From Paenibacillus sedimenti (GTDB lineage: Bacteria; Bacillota; Bacilli; Paenibacillales; NBRC-103111), in the NCBI RefSeq assembly GCF_014534655.1, contig NZ_JACVVD010000007.1, positions 1-64,000 on the forward strand: a stretch of 64,000 nt of DNA. The letters run 5' to 3'. The position numbers and the translations under genes are program-made. Below are positions 27,024-35,721 of this stretch, one piece after another. Under the pieces are notes generated by a model that saw only the letters and a program-made list of their open reading frames with translations, was not told where the DNA came from and searched no databases. Each line of letters begins with the position of its first letter. Position 1 is the first letter of the stretch.

Positions 27024-27052
27024 ATCATACATTTTATCCATAACAAAGTAAA
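27024..27052 (-). promoter_or_regulatory. Promoter of the ion-transport operon
   Basis: On the minus strand TTTACT and TATGAT are separated by exactly 17 bases. The predicted start near 27017 gives a leader of ~100 bases containing the terminator hairpin. Confidence 0.55.
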
Positions 27053-27145
27053 GAATGCTAGATACAAATGAAATCTGAAGATACCCGTGAATATCCGCCC
27101 TTAATATTCCAATACTAGGAATAACATTACAGGGAGGTTTCACTC

Positions 27146-27838
27146 ATGTACATTAATAATTTAAGACTTATATTAGTTTTTTGTATGATTTTTATTACTA
27201 CTACATCTTTATTTGTTTCTGCGAAAGAAATCCCGGAGGAAGCTCAAAAAGTTCTTCACAATTTCATACAAGAGGGTGGCCAAACCTTAGAAATTGAATG
27301 GAACGAAATAACGGATACTCCTTCAAATTTACATGGCAGATTGACACAACCTTCGAGTCATACATCAACATGGATTGCCTATGAGCTATTAAATCGCTTT
27401 AAAACCCTTTATGGAATCAGCAATCCTTATCGGGATTTAAAAGTAGCAGCAGTAACCACTTCTGACGATTTACATATCGTTCGCCTTCAACATCTACTTT
27501 TCAACACGCCTGTTTGGGGAGACCAGCTTGTTATCGAAATTGACAAAGCAGGCATTGTCCATCGAATATCCGGTACGATTTACCCGCGATTGGACAAACA
27601 ACTTTTTTACCGTCCTATGGTCGCAGCAATATCAGAGAAGAAAGCAGTACAGATTGCTGTTGATGCATTACGTGACAAAGTAACACTCTTTACCACTGCC
27701 GAAACATCGCTGTACTACCTGCCAACCAGAAAAGGGAACCCTTTAGTTTATGCAGTGACATTTCGCTTTCGAAACCAACCTGCTAAAACCTTAACAACTA
27801 TGGTCCATGCACTTACCGGGAAAATCATTCCCTATTAA
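27146..27838 (+). CDS. Stand-alone thermolysin-type propeptide protein (FTP-PepSY)
   Basis: Predicted 230-residue exported protein: signal peptide (~1-26), then an FTP (fungalysin/thermolysin propeptide) segment around FKTLYGISNPYRDLK and LFNTPVWGDQLVIEIDKAG, and a PepSY-like part (EKKAVQIAVDALRD to TMVHALTGKII). It stops where an M4 protease catalytic domain would begin; there is no HExxH motif. The layout matches the pro-region of the large M4 protein at 54717-60845. It may act as a secreted inhibitor or folding helper of M4 proteases, or be the remnant of a truncated protease. GGGAGG precedes the ATG. Confidence 0.75.
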   Translation: MYINNLRLILVFCMIFITTTSLFVSAKEIPEEAQKVLHNFIQEGGQTLEIEWNEITDTPSNLHGRLTQPSSHTSTWIAYELLNRFKTLYGISNPYRDLKVAAVTTSDDLHIVRLQHLLFNTPVWGDQLVIEIDKAGIVHRISGTIYPRLDKQLFYRPMVAAISEKKAVQIAVDALRDKVTLFTTAETSLYYLPTRKGNPLVYAVTFRFRNQPAKTLTTMVHALTGKIIPY

Positions 27839-27889
27839 CATCACCATCGATTGCTACACCATTGGGTATCTACTTCATATCGCTTTCCA

Positions 27890-28378
27890 CTACCCCTTCG
27901 CGCTTGTTGTAACCATTTCCTTTACGGCATCTAGTACCGACTGCACATGATTCTTCACTCTTATATTGCTCCACTCTTTCACGATCCTGCCTTTCTCGTC
28001 GATCAGGAACGTAGAACGCACAATGCCCATATATTCACGGCCGTATAGCTTTTTCAAAGCCCAAACACCATACTTTTCAGCTACTTTATGATCCGGATCC
28101 GATAGCAACAAGAAAGGCAATTCGTACTTTGCAATGAACTTATCGTGGGATTTGAGATCGTCCGGACTGATTCCCAGCACCTCCACGCCTAATTCGGCAA
28201 ACTTGCCGTTATAATCGCGAAAATCGCACGATTCTTGCGTACAAGTCGGTGTATCGTCTTGCGGGTAAAAGTAAATAACAACCTTCTTGCCCCGGTAATC
28301 CTTAAGTGACACTCGCTCTCCACTGGATGCATGCAGTGCGAAATCCGGCGCTTTTCGTCTGGCTTGCTTTTGTGTCAT
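27890..28378 (-). CDS. bcp: Thiol peroxidase, bacterioferritin comigratory protein type
   Basis: Atypical 2-Cys peroxiredoxin (Bcp/PrxQ) of 162 residues that reduces hydrogen peroxide and organic peroxides in the cytoplasm. The motif FYPQDDTPTCTQESCDFRD contains the peroxidatic Cys (first) and the resolving Cys five residues on. FALHASSGERVSLKDYRGKK and STFLIDEKGRIVKEW are also typical. GGGAGAG precedes the ATG. It is monocistronic and convergent with the propeptide-like gene. Confidence 0.95.
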   Translation of the reverse strand: MTQKQARRKAPDFALHASSGERVSLKDYRGKKVVIYFYPQDDTPTCTQESCDFRDYNGKFAELGVEVLGISPDDLKSHDKFIAKYELPFLLLSDPDHKVAEKYGVWALKKLYGREYMGIVRSTFLIDEKGRIVKEWSNIRVKNHVQSVLDAVKEMVTTSAKG

Positions 28379-28536
28379 GGATATTCTCTCCCTCGTGCTC
28401 TATATCTAATACCAACATTATGCGACATCTATAGGGCAACAGCAAATCGTCTCTACCAGAATTGGATATTAACAAGAAAAATATGGTAGATTATAGTAGG
28501 TTAATATTTCATAGTTTAGAAGGAGTGAATGTCGAC

Positions 28537-29799
28537 ATGATTCATATCAAGCGTACCGCTCTAGTTGCAACCCTGGGTTTAACCCTGCTTACGCCTGCTT
28601 TCTCTGAAGCAACGGCACTAGCAGATTCTGAAGCAATGACTCGGGGGCAATTTATTCAACTCATTACAAATGAATTGAAGCTAATACCCGCCAACAAACA
28701 GGCTGCTCTTCCGCCGGATGTTAGCGCCGACTCCGCTTATGCCGATGCGGTTCGCGTCATGCTAGAGCGCAAAGCGATGAACGGTTATTCAGATGGCATG
28801 TTCCGTCTCGAACAGCCGATTAGTAAAGAAGAGGCCGGTTATATCCTCGGTCGTTTCCTCGGCATCGCGGACAGCAAAGCAAGCTCGGTGCTTCAAGAGA
28901 ATTTCGGTGCGGATTTCGGCACAGAGACAGGCTTAATCAAAGATGCCGCAACCGCTCTGATCAAAAAATCTTTGGCGACCGATCCAGCGGTTTCGCAATG
29001 GTTGGCTGACGCCGCCAAGACCCAAACAAATCTAACTTCCTTCCGTGCCGACGTGGATATGAAGATGAGCATCGCATTCAAACCAGGGCCGGGTATGGGC
29101 GGCAATACCAGTAACTTCACAACAGAAATCAACTCGGCTATTGAATTCAATAAAAATCAAGGGCTACATCAAACCATTACAACAACTGCTCCTGGTTCGG
29201 ATTTAGCAGCAAGAACAATAAAAACGGAGCAATATACGGTCACCCATGGTACCTATATGAGCTTGCCGAATGAAGCTAACGACGGAACTGTATGGTACGA
29301 TATGACGAAGCAGATGCCGTTTACGTTCGAGGAGCTAATGAAGCTGCAAGAGAAAAGCACGCAAGTTAACCAATCGCTCGTTGCCCCTTATTTCTTCTAT
29401 AAAGATCTTGGCACGACAGAAAAAGACGGAAAGAAGCTTCGTCAGGTTGAGATTCACGGCAAAATCACCAACACTGCGGATATTTTGAAAACGCTCGGAG
29501 GATTGGGCAGCAGAGGCCAAAATATGATCAAAGACCTCGAGAATTCACCGGCTCTCGCTGATATGAGTGTTGGTTTATCCGCTGTGCTGACGTTGGATGA
29601 AGAATCCAAGCTCCCTGTCAGCATGAATGGCGACTATATCATCGCATACGGCGACGACCCGGAGAATCCAATCGATCATATGGATATGTCGATGACGATG
29701 GTTTTTAAAGATTATAACCAGCCTATTAACATTGTGCTGCCCGACGAAGCGAAAAAGGCTGTACCTTTCACGATGCCGGCAGTGCCGGCGGCTGAATAA
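28537..29799 (+). CDS. Exported SLH-domain protein with lipoprotein-like C-terminal domain
   Basis: Predicted 420-residue exported protein. After a signal peptide (~1-28) there is a divergent SLH-type region (MTRGQFIQLITNELK ... MNGYSDGMFRLEQPISKEEAG), which may bind secondary wall polymer. The rest (~165-415) starts TNLTSFRADVDMKMSIAFKP and resembles the LppX/DUF6612-type beta-rich lipoprotein fold. AAGGAG lies upstream of the ATG at 28537, inside a longer frame from 28462. Function unknown; an envelope or hydrophobic-ligand role is plausible. Confidence 0.75.
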   Translation: MIHIKRTALVATLGLTLLTPAFSEATALADSEAMTRGQFIQLITNELKLIPANKQAALPPDVSADSAYADAVRVMLERKAMNGYSDGMFRLEQPISKEEAGYILGRFLGIADSKASSVLQENFGADFGTETGLIKDAATALIKKSLATDPAVSQWLADAAKTQTNLTSFRADVDMKMSIAFKPGPGMGGNTSNFTTEINSAIEFNKNQGLHQTITTTAPGSDLAARTIKTEQYTVTHGTYMSLPNEANDGTVWYDMTKQMPFTFEELMKLQEKSTQVNQSLVAPYFFYKDLGTTEKDGKKLRQVEIHGKITNTADILKTLGGLGSRGQNMIKDLENSPALADMSVGLSAVLTLDEESKLPVSMNGDYIIAYGDDPENPIDHMDMSMTMVFKDYNQPINIVLPDEAKKAVPFTMPAVPAAE

Positions 29800-29834
29800 G
29801 GAGCTATCCCAAAAAAGCGCGGCAGGTGTACCTA

Positions 29835-30074
29835 CCACCGGAGTGCGGTTTTCTCGCCGCAGACGGAAAACATGTCGCAGGCACGCTGTTGAACAGACCG
29901 ACGTGGTCGTGGCCTTCCTTTTGCTTGCGAAGGCCATGCGGGCCGTCCGTTACCATGATCGAAGGGATTCCGAGTCTCGACTCCCTTTAGTCTCCAAAAG
30001 TCGAGTCCGGAGCAAAGTCCCGCTTTTTCCTCTAACGTCATTTGTGCGATCAGCTGGTTAATATCTCTTTCCAT
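29835..30074 (-). pseudogene. N-terminal remnant of a GH3 beta-glucosidase
   Basis: The minus strand opens with DINQLIAQMTLEEKAGLCSG, the standard start of family 3 beta-glucosidases, followed by [10 protein letters not shown]. The expected continuation, [20 protein letters not shown], is present but in another frame, consistent with loss of 2 bases (a missing CG at ~29978). The homology stops near 29835, after about 80 codons of a gene normally over 700 codons long. A good ribosome site is still in place. Confidence 0.75.
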
Positions 30075-30196
30075 GTTCGAACCTCTCCTTTTAGTGATCT
30101 ATGACTAATCCTTGATACCAAGCATCCCGCTTAACCCCTCAGCGATGCTTCATTCCACCAGTCCTGTCCTCATAAATCTATATCTCTATCTTATTG

Positions 30197-30224
30197 GAAT
30201 ACCGGTAATGCTTCTATCATAATC
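30197..30224 (+). promoter_or_regulatory. Possible sigma-G (forespore) promoter of the ger operon
   Basis: GAATA and CATAATC are separated by 16 bases, close to the sigma-G consensus used by gerA-type operons. It is 150 bases before the first ger gene. The rest of the 300-base gap (30075-30376) holds no gene. Confidence 0.35.
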
Positions 30225-30376
30225 CCGACTTGTTTTTCCGACTTCTTCGGTTATTGATCCTCGAAAAAAGCTTTTTATCCGCCCTTTAACGTTGATCATT
30301 CCGACCAACCGGAGTTGTAGTGGGATAAAATGGATAATACAGGAGAAGATAATCATGAATAATATCCAATTGAAGG

Positions 30377-31909
30377 ATGAATCCACCGATGGCACATTCC
30401 TTGTCTGATTCAATTACAGAAAACTTGAGCAGTATCCTCGAGTACATAGGAAATAGCGACGATATTGTCTCCAGAATATTCCGGGCAGGCCCTGACGGAC
30501 AAATACAGGTATGCATTCTGTATACGGATGGCTTGACGGATACGAATTCGGTTCAACAATTCGTCATCACGCCTCTTATGAATCATATTGGACCCCGGGA
30601 AGTGGACATGCTTTGCTATTCAGATGACACTTTATTCTCTGGACTTAAGGAACAGGTCCTCACAGTGGGAGCGATTAAGGATGTTACGGATCATGAAGCG
30701 TTAATTCATTTTCTGCTGTCCGGTCAGGTCATCTTGCTCATTGAAGGCGTTTCCCAGGCCTTATCGATCAACATGAGTCAATGGGAGGATCGAGGTGTCA
30801 GTGAGACAAGCGCACAATCCGTCGTACGCGGGCCGAAAGAAGCCTTCACGGAAAATCTGCGGACCAATACCTCCCTAATTCGCCGTAAGATCAAAGATCA
30901 GAACCTCTGGCTGGAAAGCATATCGCTCGGTCAATATACTAAAACAACCGTTGCCATCATGTATATTCATGGTTTAGCCAATGACAAAATTGTGGAGGAG
31001 GTCCGCTCCCGCCTCGGACGGATACAGTTAGACGGCATTCTGGAGAGCAGCTATATCGAGGAAATGATCGAAGATAGTAAGTGGACGCCGTTTCCGACCG
31101 TATTCAATTCGGAGCGTCCGGATGTGATCGCTGCAGGGCTTCTGGAAGGGCGCGTCGCGATTTTGGTGGACGGCACCCCTTTCGTCCTTCTGATACCCGC
31201 ATTGTTTGTCCAGTTTTATCAAGCCGCGGAAGATCATTATCAACGGGCGGATATCAGCACTTTAATTCGTTTCATTCGAATCATCGCCTTATTTATTTCT
31301 CTCAGTGCTCCTTCGCTTTATATCGCCATCACGACATTTCATCAAGAGATGCTTCCAACAAGGCTGCTTATGAGCTTGGCGGCACAGCGGGAGGGGGTCC
31401 CATTCCCCGCTTTTATTGAAGCATTAATGATGGAAATTACATTTGAGATATTGCGCGAGGCTGGTATCCGCATGCCCAAAGCCGTCGGACAAGCCATCTC
31501 CATCGTAGGAACTCTGGTCATCGGGCAAGCGGCCGTGGAAGCAGGAATTGTGTCCGCAGCTATGGTCATCGTTGTTGCAATTACGGCGATTTCCAGCTTC
31601 GTCCTTCCTTCTTATAACTTTTCCATTGCGTTACGCATGCTGCGGTTTATCCTGATGGGTCTAGCCGCTTCTTTCGGCCTATACGGCGTGACGATCGGTA
31701 CCCTAACCTTGCTTTTGCATATGTGCAGCTTGCGATCCTTTGGCGTTCCCTATATGAGTCCGTTCGCTCCGTTCATTCCCAGTGATCAGGATGACGCCCT
31801 CTTCAGGTTTCCTCGTTGGATGCAGCGCAAACGACCGCGTTTGATCAACCAACAAAATACGGTCCGGGAAGAGTCGGCCCCTCAGCCGAAATCCAGAGGT
31901 TCCGTCTGA
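30377..31909 (+). CDS. Spore germination protein GerA family, A subunit
   Basis: A subunit of a germinant receptor in the spore inner membrane, ~510 residues. The N-terminal soluble part starts around SLSDSITENLSSILEYIG and NSDDIVSRIF, followed by the GerA-family core and 4-5 C-terminal membrane helices (IIALFISLSAPSLYIAITTF onward). The conserved PTRLLMSLAAQREGVPFPAF motif is present. The start is uncertain: the best ribosome site (AGGAGA) serves an ATG at 30355 in another frame that stops after 17 codons, while 30377 and 30389 have weak sites. The cluster order is A-C-small-B-B. Confidence 0.9.
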   Translation: MNPPMAHSLSDSITENLSSILEYIGNSDDIVSRIFRAGPDGQIQVCILYTDGLTDTNSVQQFVITPLMNHIGPREVDMLCYSDDTLFSGLKEQVLTVGAIKDVTDHEALIHFLLSGQVILLIEGVSQALSINMSQWEDRGVSETSAQSVVRGPKEAFTENLRTNTSLIRRKIKDQNLWLESISLGQYTKTTVAIMYIHGLANDKIVEEVRSRLGRIQLDGILESSYIEEMIEDSKWTPFPTVFNSERPDVIAAGLLEGRVAILVDGTPFVLLIPALFVQFYQAAEDHYQRADISTLIRFIRIIALFISLSAPSLYIAITTFHQEMLPTRLLMSLAAQREGVPFPAFIEALMMEITFEILREAGIRMPKAVGQAISIVGTLVIGQAAVEAGIVSAAMVIVVAITAISSFVLPSYNFSIALRMLRFILMGLAASFGLYGVTIGTLTLLLHMCSLRSFGVPYMSPFAPFIPSDQDDALFRFPRWMQRKRPRLINQQNTVREESAPQPKSRGSV

Positions 31910-31927
31910 CGGTAAGGAGGAAATCGT

Positions 31928-33127
31928 ATGCTCAAGCGTAAGCTGTTATTCATATCGCTTATTGCCTGCTTCGCGTTGATGCTCTCAGGTTGCTGGAATC
32001 GAAGAGAAATGAATGAGCTTGCCATCAATATGGGTTTGGGGATCGATAAAATCGGTGACGGTTACCGCATTACCGCTCAAGTTGTTGTGCCGCGAGAAGT
32101 TGCCACCAGATATGGAGGCGGCGGCGGCCAGTCTCCCGTGACCGTGTATCAGTCCTCAGGCAAAACCATTTATGAAGCTTTACGAAGAATTACCGGAGAA
32201 AGTCCCCGGAGGCTCTATTTATCCCATCTCCGTGTTCTCATTTTGGGAGAAAGCTTGGCGAAAGAAGGGTTTGCTCCAGTTCTGGACTTTCTGTCCAGGA
32301 ATCATGAGATGAGGACGGATTTTTTCATCGTTGTTGCCAAGGCTTCGCCGGCCGAAGACATATTGAAGGTGCTGACGCCTATCGAAGAAGTCCCGGCCAA
32401 TAAACTGTTTACTTCGTTATCTGAATCTGGAAAAGCATGGGCCCCTACATTGACTGTTACACTTGACAGGCTCCTTAACGATCTAGTCCGTGAGGGGAGA
32501 AATCCCGTGCTTACCGCAGTAAGAATGGTCGGAACCATGACGAACAACCTTAAAAATATCGCTACTACAGAACCGGATGCAAGAATCAAGTATGCCGGTT
32601 TGGCTGTATTCAAGAAGGACAAACTGATCGGATGGTTGGATGAATCGGACAGCAAGGGATACTCTTACATAACCGATAAGGTGGAAACGACCGTTGGTCC
32701 GATTACCTGTCCCGAAGGGGGTCTAATGAATCTGGAGACCGTTCGATCCAAAACCAAAATGACAGCCAGGGTAGTAGAAGGTCATCCGGAAATTACAATC
32801 GAGATCCGCAGCGAAGGAAATATCGGGGAGGTACAATGCGAAGTTGATCTTACGAAGCCGGAAACGATTGATCAATTAGAGCAAATAGCAAAAGAACGAT
32901 TACAGCAAATCGTGAAACATACCCTTGCCGCGGCGCAGACAACCTACAAATCCGATATTTTTGGGTTCGGGGATACGATAAGACGCTCAAACCCGAAAGA
33001 TTGGGATCGGATCAAGGAAGATTGGGACCGCCTGTTCCCCGGAACGACCGTCCATGTGAAAACGGATTTCCAAATTCGCAGAGTGGGAACCGTGTCTAAC
33101 TCCATCTTTCAGCAAATGAAGGAGTGA
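31928..33127 (+). CDS. Spore germination lipoprotein, Ger(x)C family
   Basis: C subunit of the germinant receptor, 399 residues, a lipoprotein. The signal ends in the lipobox MLSGC, followed by WNRREMNELAINMGLGIDK, the family start. LYLSHLRVLILGESLA and the C-terminal QTTYKSDIFGFGDTIRR ... FPGTTVHVKTDFQIRRVG are typical. AAGGAGG precedes the ATG, 18 bases after the A gene. It is anchored on the outer face of the spore inner membrane with its A and B partners. Confidence 0.92.
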   Translation: MLKRKLLFISLIACFALMLSGCWNRREMNELAINMGLGIDKIGDGYRITAQVVVPREVATRYGGGGGQSPVTVYQSSGKTIYEALRRITGESPRRLYLSHLRVLILGESLAKEGFAPVLDFLSRNHEMRTDFFIVVAKASPAEDILKVLTPIEEVPANKLFTSLSESGKAWAPTLTVTLDRLLNDLVREGRNPVLTAVRMVGTMTNNLKNIATTEPDARIKYAGLAVFKKDKLIGWLDESDSKGYSYITDKVETTVGPITCPEGGLMNLETVRSKTKMTARVVEGHPEITIEIRSEGNIGEVQCEVDLTKPETIDQLEQIAKERLQQIVKHTLAAAQTTYKSDIFGFGDTIRRSNPKDWDRIKEDWDRLFPGTTVHVKTDFQIRRVGTVSNSIFQQMKE

Positions 33128-33133
33128 GCCGAT

Positions 33134-33376
33134 TTGTGGATCATAGCGACGTGTATTTTCACCGCATCGTTAGCCTGCCTGGCGATTGAAGTCCCGGCAT
33201 TGCGAAGAATTCAGCAGAAGAAAGACCATATTGCCTTCTATCTAATGTTGCTTGTCGGCACCGGCTTAAACATTATCGAGTTTGCAACGAACTTCGAGCT
33301 GCCGAACCCTTCTCGATTGATGATCATCGTTTACAAACCGATTTATGAAATGGTAAAAACCTTACTTGAACAATAA
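33134..33376 (+). CDS. Small membrane protein of the ger operon (80 aa)
   Basis: Predicted 80-residue protein with two hydrophobic segments: residues ~1-18 and ~32-52 (HIAFYLMLLVGTGLNIIEFA). The start is TTG with GGAG 9 bases upstream, 6 bases after the gerC stop. Small two-helix proteins (D-type subunits) are known in some gerA operons, where they modulate germination; this one fits by position and topology, not by recognised sequence. Confidence 0.7.
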   Translation: MWIIATCIFTASLACLAIEVPALRRIQQKKDHIAFYLMLLVGTGLNIIEFATNFELPNPSRLMIIVYKPIYEMVKTLLEQ

Positions 33377-33402
33377 CAGAGGGAGAAAGGGGGACGGAAC
33401 GT

Positions 33403-34506
33403 TTGGATAAGGCGAAAATAAACGGTGCGGAACTCGTTGCGTTGATGCTGCTATTCGAGATGGGCAGTGCCGTTGTCGTGGGATTGGGCATGCAAGCCAA
33501 ACAAGACGCGTGGCTGGCTATTCTGATCGGTATGTCGGCAGGCCTTATCCTGTTTCTCATTTACGAGTACTTGTTCCGGGAACATGCTTACTGCTCTCTG
33601 GTCGGTTATTTACTGATTCTCTTCGGCAAAAGAATAGGAACAGCGGCCGCTTGCTTGTATTTGATTTATTTTTTCTACATTGCTTCACGAGTATTGAGAG
33701 ATTTCGGTGCTTTGCTGCTAAGTTCCATTCTGCCTCTGACGCCAATGTCTATCGCCCTTTTGATGATGGTCTTCCCTGTCGTATACGCTTGCACGCTCGG
33801 GATCGAAACAATCGGGAGGGTAGGAGAACTGCTTCTCACATTTATTGTCATGCTGGGCTTGCTTGCGGCTTTCCTTCTTGTCGCATCGGGCGTCATTCAT
33901 TGGGAAAATCTGAAGCCCTCTTTGGAGAACGGCTGGAAGCCAGTGCTTGCAACGGCGTTTCCGCTTACCATGACTTTTCCTTTCGGGGAAACCGTCGTCG
34001 TTTCGATGCTGCTTCCTCACTTAAACAATCCTTTATTGGCCAAAAGAATCGGACTTATTTCCATTGCATTAAGCGGTCTGATCCTGAGCTTTATCATTGC
34101 CGTCAATATCAGCGTATTAACGGCATTCGGTGCGGAGAACTCTACGTTTCCATTGTTGAAAACCTTAGGCAAGATTCAATTTGGCGGTTTTATCGAAAGA
34201 CTGGAAGCGATAGCGATTATCACATTGATCATCGGGGGTTTTTTTAAAATTACAACCTTCCTGTATGCCTGTTTCGCAGGTTTGATTGAGCTATTTCAAA
34301 TCGAAAGACGAAAAGAGCTCGCTTGGACGCTCGGGCTGCAAATGTTTATTTGTTCCATCACAATAGCGGACAACTTCGTCGAGCATATCGAAATAGGATT
34401 AAAAATCGTACCGTCCTATCTTCATCTCCCTTTCCAGGTCGGTCTCCCCTTATTGCTGCTCGCACTCACATGGATTCGCAATAAATATCGAACGACTGGC
34501 AGGTGA
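33403..34506 (+). CDS. Spore germination permease, GerB family (first copy)
   Basis: B subunit of a germinant receptor, 367 residues, with ~10 membrane helices of the amino acid/polyamine transporter fold. Family features are NGAELVALMLLFEMGSAVVV, then GRVGELLLTFIVMLGLLAA and ENGWKPVLATAFPLTMTFPFGE. The start is TTG, 9 bases after GGGGG. This subunit is thought to bind the germinant. A second B gene follows with almost no gap. Confidence 0.9.
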   Translation: MDKAKINGAELVALMLLFEMGSAVVVGLGMQAKQDAWLAILIGMSAGLILFLIYEYLFREHAYCSLVGYLLILFGKRIGTAAACLYLIYFFYIASRVLRDFGALLLSSILPLTPMSIALLMMVFPVVYACTLGIETIGRVGELLLTFIVMLGLLAAFLLVASGVIHWENLKPSLENGWKPVLATAFPLTMTFPFGETVVVSMLLPHLNNPLLAKRIGLISIALSGLILSFIIAVNISVLTAFGAENSTFPLLKTLGKIQFGGFIERLEAIAIITLIIGGFFKITTFLYACFAGLIELFQIERRKELAWTLGLQMFICSITIADNFVEHIEIGLKIVPSYLHLPFQVGLPLLLLALTWIRNKYRTTGR

Positions 34507-34511
34507 TTATT

Positions 34512-35600
34512 ATGCAGAGCCAAGAAAAAATCAATAATCGGCAGCTGGCCGTTCTCGTAACGCTCTATACGATTGGCGATTCCATCCTGGTTCTGCCATC
34601 AATCCCAGCCATGATTGCGAAAGAAGATGCATGGATTTCCGGTTTGGTCGGCTTACTGATCGGCCTGCTCTTCGCCATGATGTTTGCATGGTTAGGCAAG
34701 CTGAATCCAGGATTAAACGTATATGAATACAGCCGTAATCTGCTTGGAAAATGGGGCGGGCAGTACGTCGCTCTGCTACTCACCTTTTATTTTTTATTGA
34801 TGGTATCTGCCCAGATAAGGGAGATGGGCGATTTTATGACGATACATATCATGCCGGAGACCCCTATCCACTCAATTATCCTTTTATTCCTTGGAGTCGT
34901 TATCCTAGGAGCCCGTATTGGCATCGAGACCATCGCTCGGTTGGGAGAACTTCTTTTTCCGCATTTCCTCCTGCTATATTGTATTTTGGTTCTCTGTTTA
35001 TTGCCGGAGATCGACTTGAAAAATCTTGCCCCCGTCTTGCATACGGGATGGAAACCGATCATCTACAGCTCGTTTACGACCATTACGTTTCCGTTCGCTG
35101 AAATCGTCTGCTTCCTTGTTATCCTGCCTTCTGTCAATAATGCTAAGCGGATTCCGAAAAGTATGTTAGCAGGAACGCTTATCGGAGGAATTATTCTGGA
35201 GATTGTGATCGTACTGACCATTGCCGTGCTTGGGGCCCCCATTACGGCCAACCAAATATACCCTACATATTCGCTTACCAAAAAAATCAGCATCGGCAAT
35301 TTTTTGGAACGGATAGAGGCCATGCTTGCAATAATGTGGATTATTACTACCTATTTCAAGACGGTACTGAATTACTATGCCTTAATGCACGGGATTGCCA
35401 ATTTGACAAAACTGAGCGACCCGAAACTGGCAACGCTGCCGCTCGGTATGATCCTGATTGTCTCATCGCTCGTATCATTTCCGGATATTGCGTACTTCAA
35501 CGACCTGGTGGCCAATTACTGGCCATACCTCGATTTTACTATTTGTTTGGCGCTTCCATTATTGTTGCTCGGCTTACATTTCACTGCTAAAAAGTCCTGA
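34512..35600 (+). CDS. Spore germination permease, GerB family (second copy)
   Basis: Second B subunit in the same operon, 362 residues with ~10 helices. It begins QEKINNRQLAVLVTLYTIGD and contains IARLGELLFPHFLLLYCI and HTGWKPIIYSSFTTITFPFA, matching the first copy's layout with divergent sequence. AGGTG precedes the ATG at 34512; a GTG at 34503 overlapping the previous stop is an alternative. Two B subunits with one A and one C suggest two alternative receptors with different germinant specificity. No terminator was seen in 35601-35721. Confidence 0.9.
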   Translation: MQSQEKINNRQLAVLVTLYTIGDSILVLPSIPAMIAKEDAWISGLVGLLIGLLFAMMFAWLGKLNPGLNVYEYSRNLLGKWGGQYVALLLTFYFLLMVSAQIREMGDFMTIHIMPETPIHSIILLFLGVVILGARIGIETIARLGELLFPHFLLLYCILVLCLLPEIDLKNLAPVLHTGWKPIIYSSFTTITFPFAEIVCFLVILPSVNNAKRIPKSMLAGTLIGGIILEIVIVLTIAVLGAPITANQIYPTYSLTKKISIGNFLERIEAMLAIMWIITTYFKTVLNYYALMHGIANLTKLSDPKLATLPLGMILIVSSLVSFPDIAYFNDLVANYWPYLDFTICLALPLLLLGLHFTAKKS

Positions 35601-35721
35601 TAAGACTCAAACGGGATAGATTGCCCCTCGGATCTCATGAACTTGCTTCTTCCTCGTCTAGTCATAAAATGCTGGTAATGCCTCCCACATGATCGGAGAT
35701 GTCCATAGGTCCCACTACCTC

